This document shows positions 1 to 6,021 of a stretch of 10,394 nucleotides of DNA, one piece after another. How positions within the stretch are numbered: position 1 is the stretch's first letter; each line of letters starts with the position of its first letter. A model generated the notes under the pieces. That model was given only the letters and a program-made list of their open reading frames with translations. It did not search any database and had not been told where the DNA came from. Source of the stretch: JBBIRT01 sp037441725 (GTDB taxonomy: Bacteria > Desulfobacterota > BSN033 > UBA1163); the NCBI GenBank assembly GCA_037441725.1, contig JBBIRT010000114.1:1-10394 (forward strand). The letters run 5' to 3'. The position numbers were made by a program, and so were the translations under genes.

Positions 1-372
1 AAGGGTCTCGGCAACCGTCCATGTTCCAATAGCGAAATAGACTCCTCTCATCCTAAAGATGGGAGCAGAGATCAAAAGGGCAAAAAGGACAGAGACGATT
101 CCTCCAATCAAAATGCTCAGCCAGATGGGAAATTCATAATAGATTGAGAAGACGGCGAGGGAGTAACCCCCTAAACCGATGAATCCCTGCTGTCCGAGAG
201 AAATGAGACCCGAATAACCAGCAAGTAAGTTCCACATCTGGGAGAGTGCAAGATTGAGGGAGAAGAGGAGAACGACCAGGATCCAATACCGAGAAGCCCA
301 TTGGGGAAGGGAGATTAAGAATAAGACTAATAGTAGGATTCCAATCCATCGACGGGACCGAAGAAGTTCCAT
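1..372 (-). CDS. livM: ABC transporter inner-membrane permease, LivM family (5' part, cut by window edge)
   Basis: Only the first 124 codons are present; the frame stays open to base 1, so the C-terminal part lies outside. The product is one of two membrane-spanning subunits of a HAAT-type importer and would pair with LivH. Hydrophobic segments lie near residues 10-23, 30-48, 55-77 and 84-104. The stretch GLISLGQQGFIGLGGY (55-70) and RMRGVYFAIGT (108-118) are family hallmarks of LivM. The ATG at 372 follows the livH stop by 8 bases and has AGGGAG as ribosome site, which partly overlaps the livH end, so translation is probably coupled. LivM proteins are usually over 300 residues. The substrate cannot be read from the permease; the neighbouring catabolic genes suggest an aromatic compound rather than an amino acid. 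Confidence 0.93.
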   Translation of the reverse strand, partial: MELLRSRRWIGILLLVLFLISLPQWASRYWILVVLLFSLNLALSQMWNLLAGYSGLISLGQQGFIGLGGYSLAVFSIYYEFPIWLSILIGGIVSVLFALLISAPIFRMRGVYFAIGTWTVAETL

Positions 373-380
373 TTCTCCCT

Positions 381-1256
381 CTATCCTTTTGCAAAAAGAC
401 CCGTGGGTTTGAATGTAAGCACGATCAAGAGGATCAAGTAACCCGAAAGAAGTTGATAACCAGGACCAAGAAAATGGGCCCCCAAGATTTGAGCCAGGCC
501 AAGGATCAACCCTCCAAGAAAGGTTCCCAAAAGGCTTCCCAGACCACCCACAATGACGACTCCAAAGGCAATGATCAGGTATTCAGGACCTGTGTGGGGG
601 TAGAAGGTAAAGGTCATCCCGACCAATACCCCAGCGATAGCAGCCGTTCCGGTGGCAATTGCCATGGCTATGGCATAGATGGTTTTGGTATTTATTCCCA
701 TGAGTTGAGCAGCTCCTTCATCATCTGATGCTGCCCTGATTGCTTTTCCCAAGTAAGTTCGATTGAAGAAACGGCTCAATAAGATAATGGTCATCAATGA
801 AGCAATGAAATCGACAAGGTAGACCAGGGGAATGTTGAGAAAATTTCCAAGGGGAAGGGTTTGGACAGAGATGGAGGTTAAGAGGGTTCGTGCATCTGGA
901 GTGAAGATCAACAATAGAAGATTCTGTAAAATGATGGAGAGACCGAAGGCTACCAGCAGAGGGGGGTTCATCCCTTTCCCTAAGACCTGGTTTAACAAGT
1001 AGTATTGAACAATAAATCCAATGAGGCACATTACTGGGATTACTACAATCAGAGTGACCAAAGGACTCACAGGAAAGAAAGAGAGGACCACCAAGCTCAA
1101 ATAGCTGGCTAAGATGACCAGATCCCCATGGGCTAAATTAACCAATCGCACAATCCCAAAGATCATGGACATCCCGATTCCAATAATTCCATAGAGGCCT
1201 CCGAGCAGGAGACCATTGACAATGGGCACTTTCAGTTCATTTAAGTAGGAGAGCAT
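381..1256 (-). CDS. livH: ABC transporter inner-membrane permease, LivH family
   Basis: This 291-residue integral membrane protein has the usual length for LivH. About eight hydrophobic segments are visible. The N-terminal signature MSMIFGIVRLVNLAHGDL (29-46) is typical of LivH. The cytoplasmic loop AIRAASDDEGAAQLMGIN (172-189) is the expected docking site for the ATPases, and a glycine-rich segment GGLGSLLGTFLGG (237-249) follows. The ATG at 1256 lies 11 bases after the livF stop and is preceded by AGGATT, a modest ribosome site. It is the third gene of the livGFHM set and shares its transcript. Family and role are clear; the transported compound is not. LivH/LivM-type importers for aromatic acids are known in other bacteria, and the context here favours that role. 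Confidence 0.95.
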   Translation of the reverse strand: MLSYLNELKVPIVNGLLLGGLYGIIGIGMSMIFGIVRLVNLAHGDLVILASYLSLVVLSFFPVSPLVTLIVVIPVMCLIGFIVQYYLLNQVLGKGMNPPLLVAFGLSIILQNLLLLIFTPDARTLLTSISVQTLPLGNFLNIPLVYLVDFIASLMTIILLSRFFNRTYLGKAIRAASDDEGAAQLMGINTKTIYAIAMAIATGTAAIAGVLVGMTFTFYPHTGPEYLIIAFGVVIVGGLGSLLGTFLGGLILGLAQILGAHFLGPGYQLLSGYLILLIVLTFKPTGLFAKG

Positions 1257-1267
1257 CTTTTTTAATC

Positions 1268-1981
1268 CTACAATCCAAAGTAGGCTTTGCGAATCTCTTC
1301 CTGGGAGAGTTCTCCTGGTTTACTCTCTATTCGAATTCGACCCGATTGCATGATATAGAATTTATGACTCGTTTTTAAACTCCTCTGAATATCCTGTTCA
1401 ACCAGAAGGGCGGTGATCCCTTCTGAATTGATTCGTCTTACAGTCTGGTAAATGTTCTTAATCACCAGAGGAGCCAGTCCAAGAGATATTTCATCGAGTA
1501 AGATCAACTTGGGTTGGCACATGAGGGCTCGACCGATGGAGAGCATCTGTTGTTCTCCACCGCTGAGGGTGATGGAGAGCTGGTTTTTTCTCTCTTGGAG
1601 GATGGGGAAGAGTTCATAAACCTTTTGAAGGATTTCATCCTTTTTGGGTCGCGCTTTGGAGATATAACAACCCATTTCAAGATTCTCTAATACGGTGAGT
1701 CGTGGGAAGACCCTCCTTCCCTCAGGGACCATTGAGATGCCTTCTTCCACAGCCTGGTAAGGTAACAACCCGTTAATTTTTTTTCCATAAAATTCGATCG
1801 TTCCCTTAGAGGGTTGAAGTACCCCGGCAATAGTATTAAGAAGGGTAGATTTGCCTGCCCCGTTGGCACCGATGAGAGAGACGATCAGGGCCTCTTCAAC
1901 TTCAATGGAGATATCCCAGAGGGCATGAAAGTCATGATAAAAGACATCGATATTTTGAACCTGAAGGATGGATTTGGGCAC
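1268..1981 (-). CDS. livF: ABC transporter ATPase, LivF family
   Basis: This 237-residue cytoplasmic ATPase powers the importer together with LivG. Walker A is GANGAGKST (38-46), the signature LSGGE is at 139-143, and Walker B is LILLDE (159-164). The segment MVPEGRRVFPRLTVLENL (84-101) is specific to LivF. The switch position reads VEQD (194-197), with Gln196 where most ABC ATPases have His; this is common in LivF proteins. The start is GTG at 1981, whose first G is the last base of the livG stop TAG, so the genes overlap by one base. GGAGG lies 7 bases upstream inside livG, a strong site for coupled translation. A longer start is excluded by this arrangement. Confidence 0.95.
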   Translation of the reverse strand: MPKSILQVQNIDVFYHDFHALWDISIEVEEALIVSLIGANGAGKSTLLNTIAGVLQPSKGTIEFYGKKINGLLPYQAVEEGISMVPEGRRVFPRLTVLENLEMGCYISKARPKKDEILQKVYELFPILQERKNQLSITLSGGEQQMLSIGRALMCQPKLILLDEISLGLAPLVIKNIYQTVRRINSEGITALLVEQDIQRSLKTSHKFYIMQSGRIRIESKPGELSQEEIRKAYFGL

Positions 1982-2706
1982 TAATCTTCCTCCATCCCTA
2001 AGTAAACCTCATGGACTTCCTTAGATTCCATGCATTCCTTGGGATCTCCGCACATCAACCATTTTCCCCCATTGATCACTAAAAGGCGATCCACCCCTTT
2101 ATTCATCATCATCATAATATGTTCAACCCAGATAATGGTGATTCCTTTCTGCTGGATCGACTTGACAATTTGGAGAAGGTGTTCAATCTCAGCTTCGGTC
2201 AATCCTGCAGCTACCTCATCAATGAGAAGGAGGGTAGGTTGGGTGGCGAGGGCGCGTGCCAGCTCGAGTCTCTTCCTATCAAGGAGGGGAAGTTTTCCCG
2301 CAAAAAAGTCCTTTTTGGGCAATAACCCAGTAAAATCCAGGATCTCTCTTGCTTCTGATCGTGCTTGTGGTCCTTTGAGATTGGCTCCATATTCTGCAGC
2401 CACCAGAAGATTTTCAAAAACAGTCATGTTTTCAAAGGGGCGAGGGATTTGATAGGTACGGCCGATTCCTATACGGCATCGATGAGCTGCTGAATATTGG
2501 GTGACGTCTTTCCCTTCATAGATGACCTTTCCATGATCAGGTCTATAGACGCCTGTGATGAGGTTGAAGACGGTGGTCTTTCCCGCACCATTGGGTCCCA
2601 TCATTCCTAAGATTTCACCTTTTTGGACATCAAACGAAAGGTGATCCACAGCGGTCAGATTTCCAAAAGTCTTGGTGAGGTCTTGGACGGTGAGAATCTC
2701 TGGCAT
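1981..2706 (-). CDS. livG: ABC transporter ATPase, LivG family, with degenerate signature motif
   Basis: This 241-residue ATPase heads the leftward operon. Walker A is GPNGAGKTT (37-45), Walker B is LLLIDE (159-164), and the switch histidine is H196 in VEHIMMMM. The Y-Q-I-P-R-P-F segment (85-91) and AAGL after Walker B fit LivG. The ABC signature, normally LSGGQ or L-x-x-GQ, reads LPLLDRKR (139-146) and contains no glycine; the following LELARALA is conserved. The frame is open upstream to 2829, but the extra 41 residues are AT-rich and lack LivG similarity. The ATG at 2706 has GAGGG 6 bases upstream and starts with the usual LivG N-terminus, so it was chosen. The ribosome site lies in a possible hairpin (2713-2733). 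Confidence 0.94.
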   Translation of the reverse strand: MPEILTVQDLTKTFGNLTAVDHLSFDVQKGEILGMMGPNGAGKTTVFNLITGVYRPDHGKVIYEGKDVTQYSAAHRCRIGIGRTYQIPRPFENMTVFENLLVAAEYGANLKGPQARSEAREILDFTGLLPKKDFFAGKLPLLDRKRLELARALATQPTLLLIDEVAAGLTEAEIEHLLQIVKSIQQKGITIIWVEHIMMMMNKGVDRLLVINGGKWLMCGDPKECMESKEVHEVYLGMEED

Positions 2707-2712
2707 CGATAT

Positions 2713-2733
2713 CCCTCTTTTAAAAAAAGGGGG
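2713..2733 (-). promoter_or_regulatory. Possible hairpin containing the livG ribosome-binding site
   Basis: Read on the minus strand, this 21-base stretch is C5-T7-A4-GAGGG. The CCC and CTTTT on the 5' side can pair with AAAAG and GGG on the 3' side, with one mismatch and a loop of about three bases. The GAGGG arm is the ribosome site of livG, 6 bases before its ATG. Folding could limit translation of the importer. The structure is short and mostly A-U, so its effect is uncertain. Confidence 0.35.
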
Positions 2734-2745
2734 TTCTCTAATTTG

Positions 2746-2760
2746 TAGATATATTAAATT
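2746..2760 (-). promoter_or_regulatory. Candidate operator A (AATTTAATATATCTA)
   Basis: This 15-base site begins about 2-3 bases downstream of the predicted livG transcription start. It matches 14 of 15 bases of AATTAAATATATCTA at 5899-5913, which lies at about the same distance from the other predicted start. The equal placement suggests a shared repressor site, possibly for the IclR protein. AT richness makes a chance match possible. Confidence 0.3.
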
Positions 2761-2768
2761 ATTAGAAA

Positions 2769-2798
2769 AATATAAAATAATATTTAATTTTTTGTCAA
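2769..2798 (-). promoter_or_regulatory. Candidate sigma70 promoter for livGFHM
   Basis: On the minus strand TTGACA (2798-2793) is a perfect -35 box. An 18-base spacer leads to TATATT (2774-2769), five of six matches to TATAAT. Transcription would start near 2762, leaving a leader of about 55 bases before livG. The -35 box sits in ATTTTTTTCTTGACA, which is identical to the element in the opposing promoter at 2973-2987. An AT-rich motif that recurs at 5899-5913 lies just after the predicted start. Confidence 0.65.
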
Positions 2799-2904
2799 GA
2801 AAAAAATGGAAACGTTCATAATGCATCACTGACGTGGGGAACCCTATTAGAATCGGGCAGGAATATTTCCAAGAATTTTATCAAGCGGAGCACTTCAAAT
2901 CATG

Positions 2905-2952
2905 AATCCCTCCATCCCTCCCCTTAAAATCAAAGGAGGCAAGGTGGGGTTT
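2905..2952. repeat. Imperfect REP-like palindrome
   Basis: The left arm is C-rich (ATCCCTCC..CCCTCCCCTT) and the right arm is G-rich (AAAGGAGG..AAGGTGGGG), around an AAAATC centre. The arms pair imperfectly; the best core is CCTCC (2917-2921) with GGAGG (2935-2939). It lies between the two opposing promoters and encodes nothing. Many bacteria carry dispersed palindromes of this look, but only one copy is visible here. It has no T-tract that would make it a clear terminator. Confidence 0.35.
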
Positions 2953-2981
2953 GAGGCATTGCAAGGTCTTAGATTTTTTTC

Positions 2982-3010
2982 TTGACAGAAATATCATATA
3001 GTAATAATAG
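2982..3010 (+). promoter_or_regulatory. Candidate sigma70 promoter for the iclR-led operon
   Basis: TTGACA (2982-2987) is a perfect -35 box, preceded by AT7C exactly as in the opposing promoter. With a 17-base spacer the -10 would be TAATAG (3005-3010), only three of six matches; neighbouring AT-rich hexamers are alternatives. The start would be near 3017, giving a leader of about 77 bases. A direct repeat TATCATAT overlaps the core promoter, which would fit autorepression. Confidence 0.55.
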
Positions 3011-3019
3011 TTATCATAT
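2992..3019 (+). repeat. Direct repeat TATCATAT, 20-base period, over the iclR promoter
   Basis: TATCATAT occurs at 2992-2999 and again at 3012-3019, so equivalent positions are 20 bases apart, close to two helical turns. The copies lie in the spacer and around the predicted transcription start of iclR. This spacing suits a dimeric or tetrameric repressor that binds one face of DNA. The local sequence is very AT-rich, so chance cannot be excluded. Confidence 0.35.
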
Positions 3020-3093
3020 TATAAGAATATAAAAGCTCTGTTTCTCTTTCACCTTATCTCCTAAGGATGGACATCATAGAACGTTAAACATTT

Positions 3094-3882
3094 ATGAAAA
3101 AAAGAGATTCAAAGAGTAATTCGATCGAAAAGGTCCTAAAGATTCTTATGGCTTTTACCCCAGGTAACCCTGAAATGGGAACTGTAGCTTTAAGCCAAAA
3201 ATTGGGGTTTCATCCAGCCACGGTCAATCGGATTTTAAATGAGTTGACCCGACATGGATTTCTTCATCGGAATGTGCTCACGAGGAAATATACCCTGGGA
3301 CCTGCCATCGTGACCCTTGGAACAACCATTAAAAAATCCTTAAGATCAAATATCGTCATTATTGCAAAACCGTTTATTGACGATTTAAGAGACACCCTGA
3401 AGGAAACTACTGTGTTAGAGGTTCTCTCAGAAAATTCAACCGTCGTAGCCTATGTGGCCGAAGGTCCTCCTCCCCTTCCTCTTGCTGCTTCTATTGGGGA
3501 TCGGTTACCCATTGCCGCTGCAGGAGCCAAAGCCATTCTTGCCTTTTCCCCTCCCAATCTCATCCACAAACTTCTCAACGAAAAGGTCTCCCGTTTGACT
3601 TATAAAACCCTTACGGACCCAAAGAAAATTCAACGACAGTTAGAAGAAATTCGACGCAAGGGATATTCTTTTGATCAAGAAGAGATTGAGATTGGTATCC
3701 ATGCCATCGGAGCTCCCATATTCAATTATGAAGGAAAACCTGTTGCCGCCCTTGTCGTTGCAGGACCTTCAAAAAGGATCATACCGAATAATGGTTCCCC
3801 TATTCTCCTCCATTTGAAGGAGAAAGCCTCCATGATCTCCGAGCAACTTTTTTATTCTAAATCCTCCCTTGAGGAAGAGTAG
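3094..3882 (+). CDS. IclR-family transcriptional regulator
   Basis: This 262-residue protein has the normal IclR length and layout. A winged helix-turn-helix occupies about residues 10-70, with LSQKLGFHPATVNRILNEL (33-51) as recognition region and RKYTLGP (64-70) as wing. The effector-binding domain (about 85-255) contains GDRLPIAAAGAKAILAF (135-151) and the conserved E-x-x-x-G-x-HAIGAPIF segment (198-210). IclR proteins often control aromatic catabolism and bind pathway intermediates. Its position at the divergent promoters suggests that it controls both arms and itself. An in-frame stop at 3085-3087 fixes ATG 3094 as the earliest ATG start. No good ribosome site precedes it, so expression may be low. 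The ligand is unknown; a polyphenol or its product is inferred from context. Confidence 0.93.
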   Translation: MKKRDSKSNSIEKVLKILMAFTPGNPEMGTVALSQKLGFHPATVNRILNELTRHGFLHRNVLTRKYTLGPAIVTLGTTIKKSLRSNIVIIAKPFIDDLRDTLKETTVLEVLSENSTVVAYVAEGPPPLPLAASIGDRLPIAAAGAKAILAFSPPNLIHKLLNEKVSRLTYKTLTDPKKIQRQLEEIRRKGYSFDQEEIEIGIHAIGAPIFNYEGKPVAALVVAGPSKRIIPNNGSPILLHLKEKASMISEQLFYSKSSLEEE

Positions 3883-3908
3883 GGAAAAGCCTAAAAGGAG
3901 GAAAGATC

Positions 3909-4496
3909 ATGTTTCTTGAAGAAGTGAATTTATTATTAGAACCTGGATACTTGTCTTTGGAGACAGGGTATCTACGATTGAAGAACAATCATTTGTATAT
4001 TGCTGTGTTAACCCGTATGCCTCGGTGCAAAGGAAAAATGATTGATTGGTGGTTTGGATATGCAGGGGATACCCAGAAATATCAACTCTGGCATCCTCGA
4101 GATCACATTGTCGGAGACTGGGATGAACATTGGAAACCCGGCCATTATATTGGCGCCAGCCATTTGGTCCATGAGTACATCGGGAGAGATCTGGTCAAGT
4201 TGAAAATTACCTTTCGTCCTCCATCTGAATTCTTTGATATGAAAAAGTTCAAAGAGGCCAGGGTTGGAGCAGCCGTCTGTGCCAATGTGGGATTATTAGA
4301 TGAAACCAAACCATTAGGCCATCTGATCCACTTTGTTCGAGATACGGATTTCGGTTGTGAGATGCGAAGTCGATTCTGGCTTTTTGAGGCGGAGGAAAGA
4401 TTTGGTTCTGCTCTCATGCAGCATTGTATTGAGGAGATGGGTTATCTGGCTGATCTATTACCAGATCTTTATTCAAAAGAGGGAGACCATTCATGA
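3909..4496 (+). CDS. PhlG / phloretin-hydrolase-like zinc C-C hydrolase (short form)
   Basis: The 195-residue product resembles the DAPG-hydrolase family, whose members PhlG and phloretin hydrolase cut an acyl group from a phloroglucinol ring and release the free polyphenol. Family-like segments are MIDWWFGYAGDTQKYQLWHPRDH (two parts, 44-54 and 55-66), SHLVHEYIG (84-92) and MQHCIEEMGYL (170-180). Likely zinc ligands are H62, E89, H172 and E176; the last two form the HxxxE pair seen in PhlG. No signal peptide is seen, so it should be cytoplasmic. PhlG has nearly 300 residues, so this version lacks much of the N-terminal region. The ATG follows AGGAGG by 7 bases and lies 26 bases after iclR. 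Substrate is inferred: an acylated or aryl-ketone polyphenol imported by the adjacent ABC system. Confidence 0.75.
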   Translation: MFLEEVNLLLEPGYLSLETGYLRLKNNHLYIAVLTRMPRCKGKMIDWWFGYAGDTQKYQLWHPRDHIVGDWDEHWKPGHYIGASHLVHEYIGRDLVKLKITFRPPSEFFDMKKFKEARVGAAVCANVGLLDETKPLGHLIHFVRDTDFGCEMRSRFWLFEAEERFGSALMQHCIEEMGYLADLLPDLYSKEGDHS

Positions 4497-4564
4497 TGAA
4501 TCCCGGAGGGACGTGAACCGAATTCCATTCAACCCATAATCATTAAATCATGAGGAGGTGGCTT

Positions 4565-5851
4565 ATGAAAAAGAAGATCAGTCGTAGGGAATTTATCAAG
4601 AGAACAGGTTTTACCACCATGGCCATTGGCCTTTCTTCTTCTATTCCAAAATTTCTCAAGCCTGCTGAGGCAGCTCCAAGAGACTACATCCTGATTGGTC
4701 GACCTCTCCCGATCACAGGATCGGTTTCCGCATTTACTACTGTATCGCCATGGATTGATAACAAGGCCATTGCGGATATCAATAAGGAGGGTGGAATCTT
4801 TATCAAAGAGGTGGGAAAAAAACTTCCGGTGAAGGTAAAAATTGTAGACACCGAGAGTGATCCCACCAAGGCAGGAGATGCGGCCTCCAAGCTGATCTTG
4901 AATGACGAGGTTGATATCATGTATGTCTCTGCAACTCCTGCTACAGTGAGTCCAGTGGCTGCCGTTTGCGAAAGGTTTAAAATCCCCTGTGTCTGTACCA
5001 TGATGCCTGTAGAAATGTTTCTCCTTGGAGGCCCCTTCCATTGGACCTTTGATGCCTCTTTCAGTGTAAGAGACTATATGGCTTCCTTCTTACCGATGTG
5101 GGAGGATGTTAAAACCAATAGGGTGGTTGGACTCTTAGCCCAAAACGATCCTGATGGAGTGGCCTGGGCCGATGGGGCAAAAAACACCCTCGGGAGTGCA
5201 GGCTATAAGGTCATTGATATTGGTCGCTTTCCTCCTGGAACAATGGATTATGGTACGATCATCAGTGGATGGAAAAAAGAGAATGTAGAAATCATGTTTG
5301 CCAATATGTCCCCCCCTGATTTTACCCGGGTGTGGAGGCAATGCTTCCGGGAGAATTTTATCCCAAAGATCTGCACCGTGGGAAGGGCGCTCATGTTCCC
5401 CACTGCCGTTGAGGCCATTGGAGGAGACCTGGGATTGGGAACTTCAACAGAGGCCGTATGGCATCCCTCTTATCCCTTCAAATCCTCACTGACGGGGGAA
5501 TCAGGGAAAGAATTAGCTGAGACTTATGAATCTGCCTCGGGGAAACAATGGACCGCTCCCCTGGGTGGACTCTATTCGGGCTATGAGATCGTTGCCGATG
5601 CCCTGAAGCGGGCCCAATCCTTGGACAAAGAAACCATCCGAAAGGCCCTTGCGGCTACGGATCTGGAGACCATGCAGGGAAATACAAAATTTAATGAGAA
5701 AAACATCTGTATTGTTCCTTCCGGAGGACTTCAATGGATCAAAGGGAAGAAGTTTCCTTATCATCCTGTTCTCGTCTCCAACGGCAATTATAAGCACCTA
5801 CCCAAAGAAGCCAAAATGCTCTCCATTCATGAGCTGCGAGGAATGAAGTAA
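4565..5851 (+). CDS. Tat-exported ABC transporter substrate-binding protein (LivK type)
   Basis: This 428-residue protein captures the substrate outside the inner membrane for LivGFHM. The N-terminus has a twin-arginine signal SRREFIK (6-12), a hydrophobic stretch (14-28) and an AEA-A cleavage site near residue 36. The mature part is a type I periplasmic-binding fold: IGRPLPITGSVS (44-55), an ADINKEGGI helix (70-78), TESDPTKAGDAASKLI (96-111) and VDIMYVSATPATVSPVAAV (116-134). An ATG at 4550 is in frame, but ATG 4565 has AGGAGG 6 bases upstream and begins the signal peptide correctly, so it was chosen. Tat export suggests folding before export. It lies across the regulator from the permease genes and completes the importer. 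Relatives bind amino acids, amides or aromatic acids; the latter is favoured by context. Confidence 0.92.
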   Translation: MKKKISRREFIKRTGFTTMAIGLSSSIPKFLKPAEAAPRDYILIGRPLPITGSVSAFTTVSPWIDNKAIADINKEGGIFIKEVGKKLPVKVKIVDTESDPTKAGDAASKLILNDEVDIMYVSATPATVSPVAAVCERFKIPCVCTMMPVEMFLLGGPFHWTFDASFSVRDYMASFLPMWEDVKTNRVVGLLAQNDPDGVAWADGAKNTLGSAGYKVIDIGRFPPGTMDYGTIISGWKKENVEIMFANMSPPDFTRVWRQCFRENFIPKICTVGRALMFPTAVEAIGGDLGLGTSTEAVWHPSYPFKSSLTGESGKELAETYESASGKQWTAPLGGLYSGYEIVADALKRAQSLDKETIRKALAATDLETMQGNTKFNEKNICIVPSGGLQWIKGKKFPYHPVLVSNGNYKHLPKEAKMLSIHELRGMK

Positions 5852-5860
5852 TGAATTACC

Positions 5861-5889
5861 TTGACAGGGATTTCAGTATTTGTTACAGA
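5861..5889 (+). promoter_or_regulatory. Candidate internal promoter for the dehydrogenase-transhydroxylase genes
   Basis: TTGACA (5861-5866) is followed after 17 bases by TACAGA (5884-5889), preceded by TG as in an extended -10 box. The -10 matches only three of six bases. The start would be near 5896, 126 bases before the ATG at 6022. The spacer 5852-6021 holds no gene, and this promoter would let the catabolic genes be expressed apart from the binding protein. Confidence 0.5.
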
Positions 5890-5898
5890 ATTTAATTA

Positions 5899-5913
5899 AA
5901 TTAAATATATCTA
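5899..5913 (+). promoter_or_regulatory. Candidate operator B (AATTAAATATATCTA)
   Basis: It lies about three bases after the predicted start at 5896 and matches 14 of 15 bases of the site at 2760-2746 in the livG leader. Shared sequence and shared placement suggest joint regulation of import and catabolism. AT-rich composition lowers certainty. Confidence 0.3.
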
Positions 5914-5991
5914 AATTCAATGGATGAGGCTCAACGGATTCAATGATTTTAATCAAGGCCAATCTTTATGACATTGATGGAGATGCAGTGA

Positions 5992-6005
5992 GGGTCAAAT
6001 GACCC
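5992..6005. repeat. Inverted repeat GGGTCA-AA-TGACCC before the dehydrogenase gene
   Basis: Two perfect 6-base arms flank a 2-base centre, 16 bases before the ATG at 6022 and just before the ribosome site AGGAG (6010-6014). It could be a protein-binding site in the leader. As RNA a two-base loop is too tight for full pairing, so a DNA operator is more plausible than a hairpin. Confidence 0.35.
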
Positions 6006-6021
6006 AGAAAGGAGAAGCCAG

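Noticed and set aside
2707..2829. N-terminal extension of livG by 41 codons
   Set aside because: It is AT-rich, overlaps the candidate promoter and operator, and lacks LivG similarity; the ATG at 2706 has a proper ribosome site.
3067..3087. Six-codon upstream reading frame before iclR (MDIIER, stop)
   Set aside because: AAGG directly abuts its ATG, so no properly spaced ribosome site exists; most likely chance.
4550..4564. Earlier in-frame ATG for the binding protein
   Set aside because: The five extra codons include the AGGAGG ribosome site itself, and the Tat signal is well placed from 4565.
4529..5041. Minus-strand open frame of 170 codons
   Set aside because: It lies opposite the clear binding-protein gene and has no recognisable domain or start signal.
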